Part shown: in pieces, positions 47,806 through 61,129 of the stretch | Position numbering within the stretch: the stretch's first letter is position 1 | Layout: each line of letters opens with the position of its first letter | From: Naganishia liquefaciens | Lineage: Eukaryota; Basidiomycota; Tremellomycetes; Filobasidiales; Filobasidiaceae | DNA: 64,000 bases | Direction: 5' to 3' | Assembly (NCBI GenBank): GCA_013423385.1 | Contig: BLZA01000058.1 | Span: forward strand, 186,001-250,000 | Program-made: the position numbers and the translations under genes | The notes under the pieces: generated by a model | What the model was told of the DNA's origin: nothing | What the model saw: only the letters and a program-made list of their open reading frames with translations | Database searches by the model: none

Positions 47806-49401
47806 ATGTCCGACATTTTCAGGAAGAGCGTCCTTAATCGGCTGCCCGTGATGCCGCCAACACGCGCCCCGTGGGCCGCCAATGATGATGATGCGATGGA
47901 AGAGCTTGATGGAGATGATGAAGAGGCCGATCAAGTAAAAGAACTTGGTGTGGGATTCAGGTGAGTTGCGTCAGCCGCTGAGAAAAATCATTTCTCACTG
48001 TCATGCAGTAAGAAGGCCAGTCTCAAAGAAGCGGATCTTTCCGCATTTGCGCCGATATCTGCAGCGGCTTACTTCAGTCAAGCACTGCAAGTCGATCCCC
48101 CATCCCGGAACATCATATTCCGAGCATACTACACGCCGAGCATTCCAGCTACGGACTCTACGGGAAAGGAAAAGAAGGGATCTGTGCTAGTGTGTCATCA
48201 CGGAGGGGGTTCCGCCGGCACCACATTCGCGTGTCTTGCGCAAAGCGTGCATCAAGCCAGTCGAGGGGAATTAGGCGTGCTGGCCTTTGATGCGCGAGAC
48301 CATGGTCAGTTAAACGCTTCCTCTCTGCTCGGAATATTGACTTCCTTTTCAAGGCAAGACAATTACCGAGCCGGAAGAAGACAGCAAGGTCGTCTCATTC
48401 GACAACCTGCAAGGTGACTTGATTGCTCTGATCAAGCAGGTCTTTCCAAATCCTGTTAATGCTCCGGACCTCCTGGTATGTTTCACGACTCGATGATAAG
48501 CGAAGCTGACCTATATTAGCTCCTGGGACACTCTATGGGAGCGTCTCCCGTAGTCTCTTCGACGTCATTATTGCAAAAGGAGGGTTACAAGGTCGTTGGC
48601 GTGATAGTACTGGACGTGGTGGAAGGTAAGCAAATCCCGGTCTGCAAGCGACATGACTAATCCTCTGCTAGGTACCGCCGTTGAGGCTCTACCATTGATG
48701 AAAAACATCCTCTCACAGCGTCCCACGAAGTTCAAGTCTATCGAAGACGCTATACAATGGCAGTATGTCCAAATCTCTGAACACAACAGACCTGTGCTGA
48801 GAGATATTCAGCATCACTTCGGGTGCAGTGCGGAACCTGGCCTCGGCGCGGGTATCAGTGCCTAGTCTGCTTGTGCCCGAGCCAGGCAGGCCGGAAGGAA
48901 GTCAGGAAGTTGTTTGGCGGACAGACCTGGTGGCCACGGCGCCGTATTGGGAAGGTGAGCGAGCTCATTCAGATAAGCCTTACACAGCTGATGATCACGT
49001 TGCAGAATGGTATTTGAACCTCTCGTCGAGCTTTTTGAAAGCGAAGGCGGCGAAGCTTCTCGTTCTTGCGGGACAAGAGCGACTGGATCGCGAGCTGATG
49101 GTGGGGCAAATGTGAGTCGATCTATGGGTTTGGGAACGCGGCACTGACATGGAAATAGGCAAGGCAAGTTTCAGCTCGAAGTACTGCCAGACGTTGGCCA
49201 CTATCTTCATGAGGTAGGTGGAATCGGTAATGCTGCATCTTCCAACAGAGCTTGATAGCGCAACCCTCTCAGGACAAGCCAGAGAAGTTGGCCGCGATCA
49301 TAGTAGACTTCTGGAAGCGGAACACTACAACGCTTGTGTTGCCGCCCAAAATAGGCGGTCCATCAACAGCCCAGCCTGTCAAGATGGTCGGAGAACAATA
49401 G
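47806..49401 (+). CDS. PPE1: Protein phosphatase 2A methylesterase
   Basis: An alpha/beta hydrolase that removes the methyl ester from the C-terminal Leu of the PP2A catalytic subunit. Nine exons (47806-47960, 48009-48304, 48354-48475, 48520-48625, 48672-48762, 48812-48954, 49006-49111, 49159-49213 and 49273-49401) give 400 aa. The N-terminus has RLPVMPPTRAPW, then VLVCHHGGGSAGTTFA (oxyanion region), VLAFDARDHGKT, the nucleophile elbow LLGHSMGAS, VVGVIVLDVVEGTAVEAL, WHITSGAVRNLASARVSVPS, LVLAGQERLDRELMVGQMQG and the catalytic His in LPDVGHYLHEDKPEKLA. Catalytic Ser, the acid after the DVVEGTA strand and His are all present. It converges with TFB2. Confidence 0.96.
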
Positions 49402-49686
49402 CGGGATTCCTGAGCGGAAAGCAGAAATAACAGTTTCAGAAGCGCTTAGACCAGGCTTCTGATTCTTATTTGACCTGGCCAATCCCCCAGGAAGTGCTGC
49501 TTCTTGAATTCTGTCCTCTGCGAACTGAAACGACGCTCACAAACAATTGTCAAAAAGACAGACTTAGCGTGAAGCTTGGACGGACCCGGACACATCTCCC
49601 TCATAGGTGGAATCAACGTCATGCCCATGTGCGATACAACCATGCTCAAAAGCTACAGCCCTCGTCCAACTGTTCCTAGCCATCGA

Positions 49687-52112
49687 TCAATACATCTCGT
49701 GCTCTGCACGTCTTGTATTCAGATAATCCCGTAGCGGTCCTGCAGCGAATGTGGACACGAAAACGTTGCCCATGAAGCCCGTCGATGCACGATTGCTGTC
49801 CGAATGATAGATCAAACTGCCCAGGGTCTTCGCATGTGAGACAGCGTCTTCGTACATATGTTTTTGACGTAGCTTGAAGAGAACGCCTAGAAAAGACAAT
49901 CAGGGGACAGCGCAGGAAGTAATGCCAAAGACTAACCTTGATCGATATTAAGCCTATTACGTTCCTTGTCCCAGAGATGCAGCTGATCAACGACCGTGAT
50001 CGGTAACAAGGGGTTCTGCAAGAACGAGTTTAAATGAGATAAGGGCACTGTCGACGTATGCGGGTCACTCTTACGTTCTTGTGCATTTGTGGATGAGCGT
50101 GTGTGGTCAAATAACTGATAATCTGTGTCATGCCCCGAGGGAAATGCATCAGCATCTTGCGACCGGGTCGATCCCGACCAAGCCGTCCTACCTGATTTGC
50201 TGTAATGCCTTCTTCCATCGCTCGTTTCACCGTATCACGCTCCAACTTCCCCACAATCAAATTTGGGTACCGCACTCGGATGTCCACGAAGAGGTTTAGA
50301 ATGGCGATTTCCAATTCGTTTGCTGTAGGTACAGGGTTCAGAGTCGGATCAGCGATTGATGCGGGCAACCCGCGGGCTTCTCTCTTACAGGTATACGCAT
50401 AGATCTTGTAGTTCGTCTCAAGGATCAAGAAGCCCTTTCCATCCTGTCCGCCACCGATACCTTCGCCTGCCGCACCTGATGCGCCAGAGCATAGTGTAGT
50501 AGCAAGAGCAGTGGGAAAGAATTGATCGTGCTTCTTGCCGTCGCCAAAAGTATACCGCCGGTATATAAGTCCGTATGCTTCCAGGTCATCTAGGATCGGA
50601 GCTTGAGCAGCTGGCAAGGCAGAAGCGGAGTATGCCTGTTGAGACAGCTCAGCTAGTGTACGCAAAGGAGGAAACCTGGCCTTACTCGGCCGAGTTGCAT
50701 ATTTCCAAGGGTGAAGAATAGTTTCACAATCTCGACTCCATCGTCGCCACCATGTCTTGGATTTTCAAACTGAAGGGGGAAAGGTGTAGGAATGAGAACA
50801 TTTTCCGCGATGAACACTTCGTTGCGTGGTACTGACAGTCCGCTTGGTAACGTAGTACATAAGCACCTGCCATATTTGTGCTAGTCTATCCTCGAGCAGA
50901 AACTGAAATCCCTTTGACGTGATCTGTAACGTGGAACGTCCCGAACGCTTGTTTGTTCTTTAAGCAGGAAGAAGTCGGGTGGTTCAATTTGTCTTGCCTC
51001 TAAAGCTTTAGCAACGCTCGAGACTCACGCCTCGGTCATTAGCCCACTCTGTAGAAGAAGGTCCAGAACTTCTTCTTGTGGACGTTCTTCGGCATTATCC
51101 CTCAGAATATCCAACCGTGAAGATACCATATATTTCAGCATTCCCTGTAAAGCGGAAAACCGCATGAGAGGCCGAACGGTCTCGCAAAGGCCTCTTCCGC
51201 CAAAAGCGAACGCACCTCCCACGTTCCGTTTCCGTGCTCCACGAGCTCCTCTATCGTCGGTGGCGGATCAACAGATTTGTCCCCCTCGGTAGTCACGTAT
51301 GACACGCCAAAAGCGTTTGACTTCCCGCTGCAGAAAAGTGCGTCGAGTGAGAAAATATAGGTGAGCATTTCGTGAGGTCTCACCCATTCGCTAAGGCATT
51401 GCGCATCCCATGCCGGAAAGTTGCATGCATGTGAACATATTGGATCCCCTTGTGTGTAGAGATGGACAAAATGCCCAGTGGTATTAGAGGATATAATCGA
51501 CGCTCCAGACTATCGAAGATCACCAAAATGTTCACCTCCCCAGACCAGGATTATTCGGAATATGCGTACTCTGTGTTTGAGGCGTGAGTGTTCATCTTCA
51601 GAAGCGCCTTGATGTCCTTTGCTCTGAAATTTGTTGCAGACCATATTAGAGACATGACGAGTTGTCGCGGTATTGGTGGGAGTAATCTGCATAGACGCAA
51701 AGGTGTCAGCCCATGTCCACAGGCGGTCTCTAAGTGAGAGTCAGGATGCTAATTATATTCCAGTCCTTCTCTACAAGACAAATTGGCACCTCCCTCTGGC
51801 CAGTCACCCTCCCGCCGTACGATCGCTTTCGAGCTCTTGAAACACAGCTCACCTGAACATTCCCAGACAGACCGCCTCGCTCGCATACAGGGTCGAGAAG
51901 AACGTCGAATTCCTTCCATTCAAGAGGAAGCTCATCAAGGGAGCCGTTGCCTCGTCCATCCCGCCTTGTGCTCCACCATTCTGGCCATTTGCGTCTGTCG
52001 AGGCCGATGAGGTTGTCGAGAAGAAATTGGAAGGGTGGGTCGCGTCTGACGTGCCATTGGGTCCGGTCGGGCCCGTTGCTGCACCGTTTAAATGTGCTAC
52101 CGAGGTCGACAT
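49687..52112 (-). CDS. TFB2: TFIIH core subunit p52
   Basis: p52 anchors and stimulates the XPB helicase in TFIIH, for transcription initiation and nucleotide excision repair. Eleven exons: 52112-51853, 51686-51570, 51509-51384, 51327-51216, 51144-51029, 50957-50837, 50769-50686, 50635-50192, 50122-50075, 50015-49937 and 49886-49687. They sum to 1707 nt, 568 aa. After a Thr/Gly/Asn-rich N-terminus come FLLNGRNSTFFSTLYASEA, RLLPPIPRQLVMSLIW, GMRNALANGGKSNAFGVSY, LVEHGNGTWEGMLKYMV, GRSTLQITSKGFQFLLED, IVKLFFTLGNMQLGRAYSAS, GFLILETNYKIYAYT, KRAMEEGITANQIISYLTTH, AHPQM, TVVDQLHLWDKERNRL and a short C-terminal clamp that contacts p8 (Tfb5). The gene shares a 230-bp divergent promoter region with UTP7. 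Confidence 0.95.
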
Positions 52113-52342
52113 AATGGCAACATGGAACAGAACTTGCCCAGCAGTTTTGCAACCTCAATACAACCGAAGCAGGATCTCATGCAAAACACTGCTTGATGAA
52201 TCATGTTGCCTGTACGAACGTCGATCACGGTGTGCGGAAGCAAATAAAGTAGGCGATTTTCGTTGAACAACGTCCTAACGATCATTTCAACCGACTTTGA
52301 ATGATACTGCTGATCGTCTTTACCGATATCGAGAGCAACATC

Positions 52343-54701
52343 ATGGACGCTCTTATAGAAAAGGCAGGACCGATGTCCGACAAGAAACACGGGTCGAAAG
52401 CCGGGAGCTCACGCCGCAAAGCTCTTCCGCATCAAAAGGTGGCTCGAGGGTCCGACAAAACAGCCATCGACTCGTCGCTACATTCCATTCTTCCGCAGAC
52501 ACGACTTGCGCCTTCTCTCCACTCGCATCTGGCCGACGTTCAGCCATCAAAGGAATTGGGCAAGATAAAAGACAAGAAGCTTCGCGCCAAGTTGGCGTCG
52601 GAACAGGTAGCGCAGAAGCGGGCTCGTGGAGAGCGTGAGGATGTGCAGACGTACTTGAACAACCCCGTCGTCGCTTCCTACTCGCACGCCTTTGGAGATG
52701 AGGATGAAGCGGAAGACGCCAGCGAGCCGATGGACACGGGAATAGAGGTGGATGAGGAGACGGGCGAGAGAACCTGGAAGGTTTCGCAGGATGAAATTGC
52801 CGAATCGGTTGGAATTTCGGCAAGAGGCAAGAAGTTTGATTTGAAGCTTGAGACAGTAGGCGGCGGTGGCTATAGCGTTGATTACACGCGGAATGGTCGG
52901 TGAGTCAGCTTTGGGATTTGTTGGATCGAGAATTTGACTGCTGAAACCCTGCGACATAGACATCTGGCGATCGCTTCAAATCATGGGCATGTCGCAACAT
53001 TCGATTGGCAAGCGGGAAAGCTGCATTCAGAGATACAGCTAGGAGAGACTGTCAGAGACATCAAGTACGCCTTTCCTCTGCGCCTTCGCTTCAGCAGTAC
53101 AACTGATCCTTGCCGCTTTGCAACGTCAGATTCCTTCACAATGAATCATTCTATGCCGTTGCGCAGAAGAAATACGTCTTCATCTATGACGGGGAAGGAA
53201 CGGAAGTACAGTAAGCACGATTCGTCTCTTTCTCGTTAGTATCCATTGACAATGTGTTACCCATCACACAGTAAACTCAAGCAGCATCTTGATGTGACGA
53301 AGATGGAGTTCCTGCCATATCACTATCTGCTTGCAACGGTCGTGAGTGCAACAATTGATGTCAATGCACCAAAACCTTTTTTGATCTTGTCTTTCATGCT
53401 ATAGGGAAACGCAGGTCATCTGAAATACCACGACACATCCACGGGATTGATGATTGCCGAACACAAGAGTCGCTTAGGCAGCGTACAGGCAATGGCGCAG
53501 AACCGGCACAATGCGATCATTCAGCTTGGTCATCAGAATGGTATTCATATTTCGATAGGGGCAAATTCTTGAGGTTGACCGGCATTCCATATAGGTACTG
53601 TTACATTTTGGTCACCCAATCTATCGACTCCGCATGTCAAGCTTCTCGCACATGTCGGTCCTGTACAATCGATTTCCGTGGATCCATCCGCATCTTCCTG
53701 TGGGCGATACATGGCAACAGCCGGGGCGGATGGTAGGGTCAAGGTGTGGGATAACCGGAACTGGGGAAAGACCGTCAGAGAGTGGAGTCTAAAGAGCGGC
53801 GGCCGATATGAGGTGGATTGGAGCGGTAGAGGTCTTTTGGCTGTAGGCAGTAAAGGCGGCGTCTCCGTAAGTATCCTGGTCACTTCTCAGGAGTTCCAGT
53901 CTGATACTTTTCTTTCGCAGGTTTACCGAGATTTGCACACGTCCTCGTCAAAACCGCCATCGTCCTACATGTCTATGCCGTTACCAGGACTTGCGCCGCG
54001 ATCGATACGGTTCTGCCCATACGAAGATGTACTTGGAGTGGGACACTCAGCCGGCTTCTCGTCGATGCTTGTGCCAGGTGCAGGTATTGCGCAATATGAC
54101 TCTGGAGAGGCCGACGTCTACGAATCGTATGGCAGGAGAAGAGAACGCGAAGTCAGGGGTGTTATGGAGAAGATTCAGCCGGATCTTATCACCATGGATA
54201 CGGATGCCTTCCTGGGTCGCGTCGGAGATGGAGGCGTAGCGAACAGACCGGTACATGGACCGAACATTCGAGAAGTGCCATTCTACAAGAAGACTCGAGC
54301 GGAGAGGCTGGAACTTCTAGGAACAGCAGACACCGAAGGCGCTGGCGTAATGGAAGAGGACGACGACGACAGCGTGGATGGCTCGGATGCAGATGCTGTG
54401 AGAGCCTCTAAGCCGGGCCAGGGCGCCAAAAGGAGGGAAAAGATTCGACAGGAAAAGGAGAAACATAAGATGCGTGGCAAGAGCAAGAGCTCCAAGCGAT
54501 TCTTGAGAAAGAAGAGGAAGAATGTGGTGGACCCAACAACTGTCAGTAACTGCTTGCACTCGAGGAACCCAGCTGACTATAATCTAACAGGTCGCTGTCA
54601 AGGAGAAGCTAGAACGAGAACGTTTGGAGAGGGACAAACAGCGCAAGATAGCATCAGGAGAGCTCAAGGTCGAGAACGGCGCCTTATCGCGGTTCGGCTG
54701 A
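52343..54701 (+). CDS. UTP7: WD-repeat protein of the small-subunit processome
   Basis: A nucleolar U3 snoRNP component needed for 18S rRNA maturation (WDR46 in animals). Eight exons (52343-52899, 52960-53064, 53130-53210, 53272-53341, 53405-53540, 53595-53866, 53921-54541 and 54591-54701) give 650 aa. The basic N-terminus leads to the WD propeller: HLAIASNHGHVATFDW, YAVAQKKYVFIYDGEGTEVH, VTKMEFLPYHYLLATVGN, GHLKYHDTSTG, NRHNAIIQLGHQNGTVTFW, GRYMATAGADGRVKVWD and VDWSGRGLLAVG. The UTP7-specific C-terminus has GLAPRSIRFCPYEDVLGVGH, VPGAGIAQYDSGEADVYE, NIREVPFYKKTR and a Lys/Arg-rich tail ending VENGALSRFG, the family's typical end. Confidence 0.96.
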
Positions 54702-54871
54702 GCGTTATGATAGAGGGAAGAAGAGCGTTCAGGGAAATACTGCTAGTTGTAACTACATATTGGGAGCAGGATGTGATGCGTGATGCTTCTGATACAGATT
54801 TCCGGACATGCGGATACTTTTGCCTGAATACAACGGTGTTGATGTAAAATTATACTGTTCAATATCGCCCA

Positions 54872-57800
54872 TTACACTGCAGTCTTGCCCTTCACAGCTG
54901 CGTCTTCCATGACGGCTATTGCCTTCCGGTGTTCCGAGTTGGTTAGGCGTATCCCATCAATCACTTCGATCGTCTCGCATGCGAGCTTGATCGCCCCTCG
55001 ATACACAAGGCGTTTGAAGTACCATTTGTCCGGCAACAACTGTCGGAATTTATTATCCATTCCTGTCCATTTGTCGATTGTTGACAGGGATGTGACTTGA
55101 TGAGATCCGCTAGTCTCCGCCGGGTAAAGGATGGTAGAGGGCGTTGATTCGTTTAGGATCAAGGGTAGGTAGTAGTTCAAATTCATTGGATTCATTCTGA
55201 CAACATCAACGTTAGCGTGACATCTGGAAGGTCGACCGTAGCGACCTACCGAAGATCGATCTCCTCTAAAGTACCGATAGCCCGGATGCTGCGCATGACG
55301 CTTGAAGACCGCTCTTCTCCAAGACGGCAGCCGATCATCATCAGTTTCCTGAGTCCTTGTATACCTTCGAGACCCGAAAGATCTTCCAAAAAGTTGTAGT
55401 TGACATTTAGGATCCGGAGATTTGGCAGGCGCGCCGCAAAATTCTCCGGCCATTCGGCCATGGAACAAGCGGCAGCCTCAAGATACACCAGGGAAAAGAG
55501 CGGCCGTGTCGGGAAGAAGCTGTTTGTGAGATGATTGCCTGGACGAACGCAACGTCAGGCGTCATCCCCTTTGCGGAAGTTTCATGCTTACCTGAGATAT
55601 ACAGCCTTTTCACATCCCTCATGTCATCGTGGGACAATCTAAGGTATCGGACGTCCTGATCACGCAAGCTAAGATATTCCAGCCGGGCAATACTCTGCTT
55701 CTTCGAGCGCCATAGGGTCTCTATACGGTTCCCGTCCGCATAAAATGACCGCAAGCGCGGGAACAGTGAGAGGTCCAAGGTTGCAAGCTGGTTGTGTGAC
55801 ACCCGGAGTACCCGTAAGCTTAGCATATCAGAAGCAGGAGTGCAATTGGCGAGTCGATTATGATCTTCGTGATATCGTATGAGCGAGGGCAGCCCAAACA
55901 AACAAAGAAGACTTACCTAGGTTTAAAGTGGACAGACTTGTCAAATTCTCGAGTCCTTCGACATGAGATATCTGGTTGTGCGACAGGTCCAGCGATTCCA
56001 TCAGCGTCCTGAAAGAGTAGTAGAGGATGAGCACACGTCAAAGCTTCTGGCTGAATCCTCTTACCACTGAGCGCTACTCAAATCAACGGTCTTAATATTG
56101 TTGCCTTTGCAGCTGAGCTTGACGAGCGAATCAATTTCCATGATATCCTTTAGATCTTTCACTTTGTTATGATCCAGGCAAAGTTCTCTGAGATGTTTCA
56201 GGCAGCTTAGCGCTGATTGGGATCGCATAAGTATGAGCGATGCTGAAAGAAACGATTGACTTACCGTTGACACTATCTATCTGGTTGCGAGAGACATCGA
56301 GAACCTGCAAGTTGGCCAAATAGTCCACTGACGACACATTGGTGAGTCTACGAACTCAAGATCAGCCTGTGCGCGCCTCTTTCTATAAAATCCAACTGCT
56401 TACTGATTTGAGGAGATGTGGAGACGCCGAATTGATGCTGGGAGACCACTGAGATAGCCTATATGATTGTCATTCCTGAATGATGTTTGATTAGCAAAGG
56501 TACCCGCCGCACGAGGCGGGTACTCACAAGTTGACCTCGTCTAGGTCGGGACAGAATTCTTTCAATCGCGCAACACTGTCCACTCCCCTTTTAGATAGGT
56601 CGAGCTTGGACAGCAATTCCCAGTGAGCCTCATAAGGCTGCACTTCGGTAAGAACCTCCACAAGACGATCGTGCGCGACCCCAAAAGAACACTCAGTCAG
56701 GAATGTGGCATCGGCCTTGCTCTTTCTCGAAGATCGCACTCGCGAGGGGAAGCTCGTTTCAGAGGTGAGATCGTTCGTCCTCGAAGGGGAGATTTCGCTG
56801 GCTTCACTCAAGAGGCTGAGTTTGATGGAGCCTGCCTGAGAGGCCTTTGACGGTGTATCGGACGCTGTGGGCGGTTCTGTTAGACACAGTCTTACGCAAT
56901 GGCAGTTTTCGACTTGCCGTTTTTAGAAAGGTCCGCCAGCATGTTTTGTATACGCTTAGAACGCACAGAAGGCTGCATGGGTAGGAACCCCTGTTCTGCC
57001 CCAATCGATCCATCCTGGCTGTTGAAAATATCGTCTTCAGGTACCAGCGCATTCCAGTTCCTTTGCTTGCGAGCTACCGCCTTTCCTTGCTTGGTAGATG
57101 TGTTCCGAATCTTGCCGTACGTTCGTCCATCCGAGAAGCTAACACTACGACGAGCCGAATCATCTGCAGTCACGATCTTCATCGTCGGTAACGGAGTTGC
57201 GAGAACTCTAGTGGTCTGGCCCCCCGACACCTCTGTAGAGCCTGTCTTCAGAATAGACCGAACGGCTGGTGTCGCTTGTAAAGGGTCCGTTTGCATAGGC
57301 GTTGGCGCGCTCGCATGCTCTCGTAGCTCGGGCCGTTGCACAAGAGCTTTCGGTGATGTGCTTGAGCGAGCCTTAACAGCGGCGGGAGATTCCCGAAGTT
57401 CGACTTCCTCGCGGGATTTTGCTGCTTCATCTCGGATGGATAGGGTCTGCATCGAAGACACGACATTGGGCTGAATGTTGGCAGAATTCTTTCGAGGAGA
57501 TGGTTGGGAAAGGATCGTTGGCGACGCTGTCTTTATCGGCAACACCGGGCTCTCTGCCATATGCTTCCTGTCCGCCGGTGATTTTGAGATGTATTCCTCT
57601 TTGGGAGACGGTGAGACTGACACTTCAATGACAGGTGACAAGTCGTTTCCATGACGCTGGGCAACTGCGCTTCCGGGCGAAGGTTCCAGCTGAAGCGTTC
57701 TTTCTTCGTCTCTCAAGCTCTCCAGGCCCGCGAAGATATCCACGCTTTCTGCGCTGGAGCTCTTTCCTTCAAAGCCGTTTGCAGAGTTTGTTTCACCTTC

Positions 57801-60660
57801 GAAATGCTGACGGGCAGCTTTGCTCGCTCTGAACCATCCGCGCTCAGGGTCGAATACCATGTTGCCGACTTGTCGAGGAATTTGCGGGATATCGTTCAGT
57901 CCGATGGTCCGGACGCCTTGCGCTCGGCCATGCGGTGTAGGGGGAGGAGGGCCTCGATGTTTGACAAAGGAGGTAGATACGGCTGTGTTGGCCGTATTGG
58001 CTGTTGACGTCGAGGAGATGTAGCGATTCATGTCCTCTTGCTGAGAACGCAGAAGTCGCGATCCTTGTTCTTCTGTCTGTTCTCTCTGTATCGCTTCATC
58101 CGATCCACCGAAAGCGATGGAAGTCGATGGCGATTCAACAATCGTACGTAGCTGCATCGCCGGAGCTGCGCCCTTGCCGAGACTGGCTACGAAAGAGGAT
58201 CGATGTGACGATGAGCTGGAATCACTCCTGACGGTTCCATTCAGATCTTTTGCGTCATTTTGAGAGGGACGGATTGTGCTGTGAGATGAAGCGGTCCTAG
58301 GCACGCTTGATGCTGCACTTTGGGGTCGAGATTTAGTCTGTCTGCTTATGGACGGGCTCTGCCTTCGCTCGGAATCGAGTCGCAGGCGAGTCCTCGTAAG
58401 GTTCATATCACCTCTCGCATCCCCATCAGTGCATACTCCTGTTCCACTGGAGTCGCTGACTTTCCGCTCTTTGATTTTCTCGAGCATGTTGATACCTGCG
58501 GAGAGATATCTAGAGGTGATGGTACTGCTCGAGGAGGCCGTGCCACCGGAATTTGATGAGGTCACAGTGCCATATTGAGGCTTTGACGTCGACGGTTCAC
58601 GAGCTTGTTGTATTTTGAATGCCGCTTGAGGAAACGGGGCCGTATCTAGATGCGAGGAATATCAGTACCTGCTGTAAAGCAACGAAGCACGACAAACCTT
58701 CGCCCTGACCCGCTTGATCGTCATTGCTCCTACTCCAGCTGTTCCACGAATCGCTCTTATCGCTCGTACCATCCTGCCGAATCCGTTCTAGAAGTTCCTG
58801 GCCCTTTTCATTCCAGCTCCTCCGCTGAACTTGCTTTCCTACAGGTGCATCTTCCGGTACATCGGATGCAGATGAAGGATCTATCGAACGATGGAAACTG
58901 TCTTTGACAGCGCTGGATGACTGATCTTGGGGTTTCGTGCGGGATTGCGATACGCAAAGCGAAGTCACGGTAGACCGCTGGTCCATCGCGTCTTCCGATC
59001 CTGATGCGGAATAATCGTATTCTTCGTTGTCTTCTGCTGCACTGTGCTCCTGCTGGTATTCTGGCGAAGCTTCATTGAGATGTCCTTCCGCAGAACTTGG
59101 CGACGTGCTCAAACGAATCCTTTTGGAACTTCTCTCTTCTAATTCGCTTGCTTCACCGACATCTCCTGAAGCAAAGCTTCCGCTCGTTCCCTCGGCTGAT
59201 CCGCTGCTTGTGCTCCACTGCTTTGCGAGTTGACCCTGGTATCGACGCCTGGAGGTGTCTTCAGCCAAGCTCGAGGTTCCAGAAATTCTGCCCTTTCCAC
59301 CTATGGCGTACTTGCCTCGTCCGGAACTGTTCCGATTGACCGGTGATGGAGAACCGATACCGACGCCGGAACCGGCGCGGCTGACAAGATCCTTCAATGG
59401 TGTCCCGCCAACCGTGATGTTCTCGATGAAGGCCTTCGTTTGCACCGTATCATAGCCTTCCGGATCAATTCGCCGCTGAAATAAGCGGAATGGAGCTTTC
59501 GCTGTTCCTGCCTTCTGCCCTGATGCAGGAGAAATCGATCCCGACACGGAGTGCGAAGTGTGCGTCGCAAGTGTCTGTGCCGATGGACGTTTCCGGATGG
59601 GAGACGGCGAAAAAGTAAATTCGACGTCCCGCATGGATCCTTCTTGTCCAGAGAAGCGCCGGAGCTTGTTTTGTCGGTGGCCAGTTGATGCTTTATACGA
59701 CTGCCCATCACCGGAGCTGTCGGTTTCGCTGTCATATTCCTGTCCCTCCGCAACCTGATCCTTTGGACTGGACTCATAACGGATGCTGGTTTCTCTGATG
59801 ACTCTCGCGGAGATTTCTTCCGCTGAAGAATTTGTAGAAGAAGACATTGAGTTGTTGACGCTCGGAGGTGTCATGCTGTTACTGAGTCTGCTTGGACGCG
59901 TCGGAACGTAGGAGTGCGAGGTACGCCTCAGCGGAACGCCTGCATCTTGAACTTGCGCATGCGAAACATCTTTTTCATTTTCTCCGGTTGTCGCTTGCAG
60001 CATGCCGGCCGTCCGTAGCGATTCGTTGTCCTCTTCCTGGGCTTCCGTTATTGGCTCCATTGCCTCTCGGGGCGGATCGAACATTCTTTCGAGCTCCAAC
60101 CTCTGGAACAAACTTCCCCCTTCGCCTGCTCCAATATCACCTCCGCCTCCAATGAACGGGTTCCTTTTCAGACCTGCTGGCGCTGCACCGTCATCCGGGT
60201 TGGCGGCATCTGGATTATCTGCTCTTACGAGGAATGTTCCCGCAGGCATTGTGGATCCTGCCACCGAGTGGTCAGCCTGAGGTGGAGCCGTCATACTGTT
60301 CCCTGATTCGCTGGAAATGGAGTCTGATCGGTGAGATGTGGGAGGTGAAGGTGCTGCGTCGTAAGTGAGATTGATACTTGATTGCCTCTTCTGCGAGTGG
60401 GAAGTCAAGCTCTTATGCACCTGTGGAGAGGGGAACGTCGTGTGCCCCGAGACGATCCGCATCTTTCCTGTCGCCATGTTCAGGCTCGTAGTTTGAGCCA
60501 GATGCTTTGTCGAGTCGAATGACTGATGTGCGGCGGATGTAGGTGTCGACTGCGATCCGCCACTTGACGAGCCTGTCCGGGCTGAAGATGTCGACCTCTC
60601 TACCCATTCTTCCGCCAGCTCTTCCGTCTGCCATGCAGGCGCGTATTCCAAGGCTGCCAT
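54872..60660 (-). CDS. Nud1/Cdc11-like leucine-rich-repeat scaffold of the septation/mitotic-exit network
   Basis: A spindle-pole scaffold that recruits the septation-initiation or mitotic-exit kinases. Ten exons (60660-58698, 58645-56918, 56876-56528, 56475-56404, 56347-56265, 56212-56065, 56008-55917, 55864-55592, 55538-55250 and 55196-54872) give 1773 aa in frame. The first ~1000 residues are disordered and rich in Ser/Thr/Glu with many SP/TP sites. Next is RQVGNMVFDPERGWF, a motif shared by fungal Nud1/Cdc11. The C-terminal third has about ten leucine-rich repeats (LLSKLDLSKRGVDSVARLKE, LQVLDVSRNQIDSVNA, LDLSHNQISHVEGLENL, LRVLRVSHNQLATLDL, RILNVNYNFLEDLSGLE), ending IRLTNSEHRKAIAVMED. 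The second intron (56877-56917) is a 41-nt GC-AG intron. The gene converges with UTP7. Confidence 0.9.
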
Positions 60661-61129
60661 CCTGGCGGCAAAGTCGTTGACTAGCGTGACGTTGTCGATA
60701 TTTATTGGAGGGGCATGACCAAATGATGAAGGAGCGCTGTCATGCGATGAAGGTTTCCGATGAGCTCACAACTTCTCAGGGGTCATAACTTCTCAGGAGC
60801 AGATGATAACTCACTGATTTTCGGCCGGCTTGACCTAGCGTACGTTGCTCGATGTCTCTCTCGTTTCCCGGTCAAGAATGCAATGACGATACTCCTAAAG
60901 AACACATGAGTACTCGATTTCAATAACAAACATTAGAACGTCCCTGAACGGGTGCCTCCCGATTCATGCCTTTTTGCATCCGATAACTGAATTCGATTGC
61001 ATGCAGATCAGGTCGGCAGCTCTCTTCATACCAGTGTTGTATCGAGGTTGATCAAGACGACTGCTAGAGTATTCGACAAGTTCTCCGCCATTCGTCGTCA
61101 GAACGTTCGCGTGCACCAAATAAATCAGC
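60661..61129. promoter_or_regulatory. Divergent promoter region of the Nud1-like and bZIP genes
   Basis: 469 bp. An 11-bp motif (AACTTCTCAGG) is repeated at 60771 and 60788, 17 bp apart. No other site is assigned. Confidence 0.4.

Noticed and set aside
56804-57052. Frameshift inside the Nud1-like gene
   Set aside because: The apparent break is explained by an in-phase GC-AG intron at 56877-56917.
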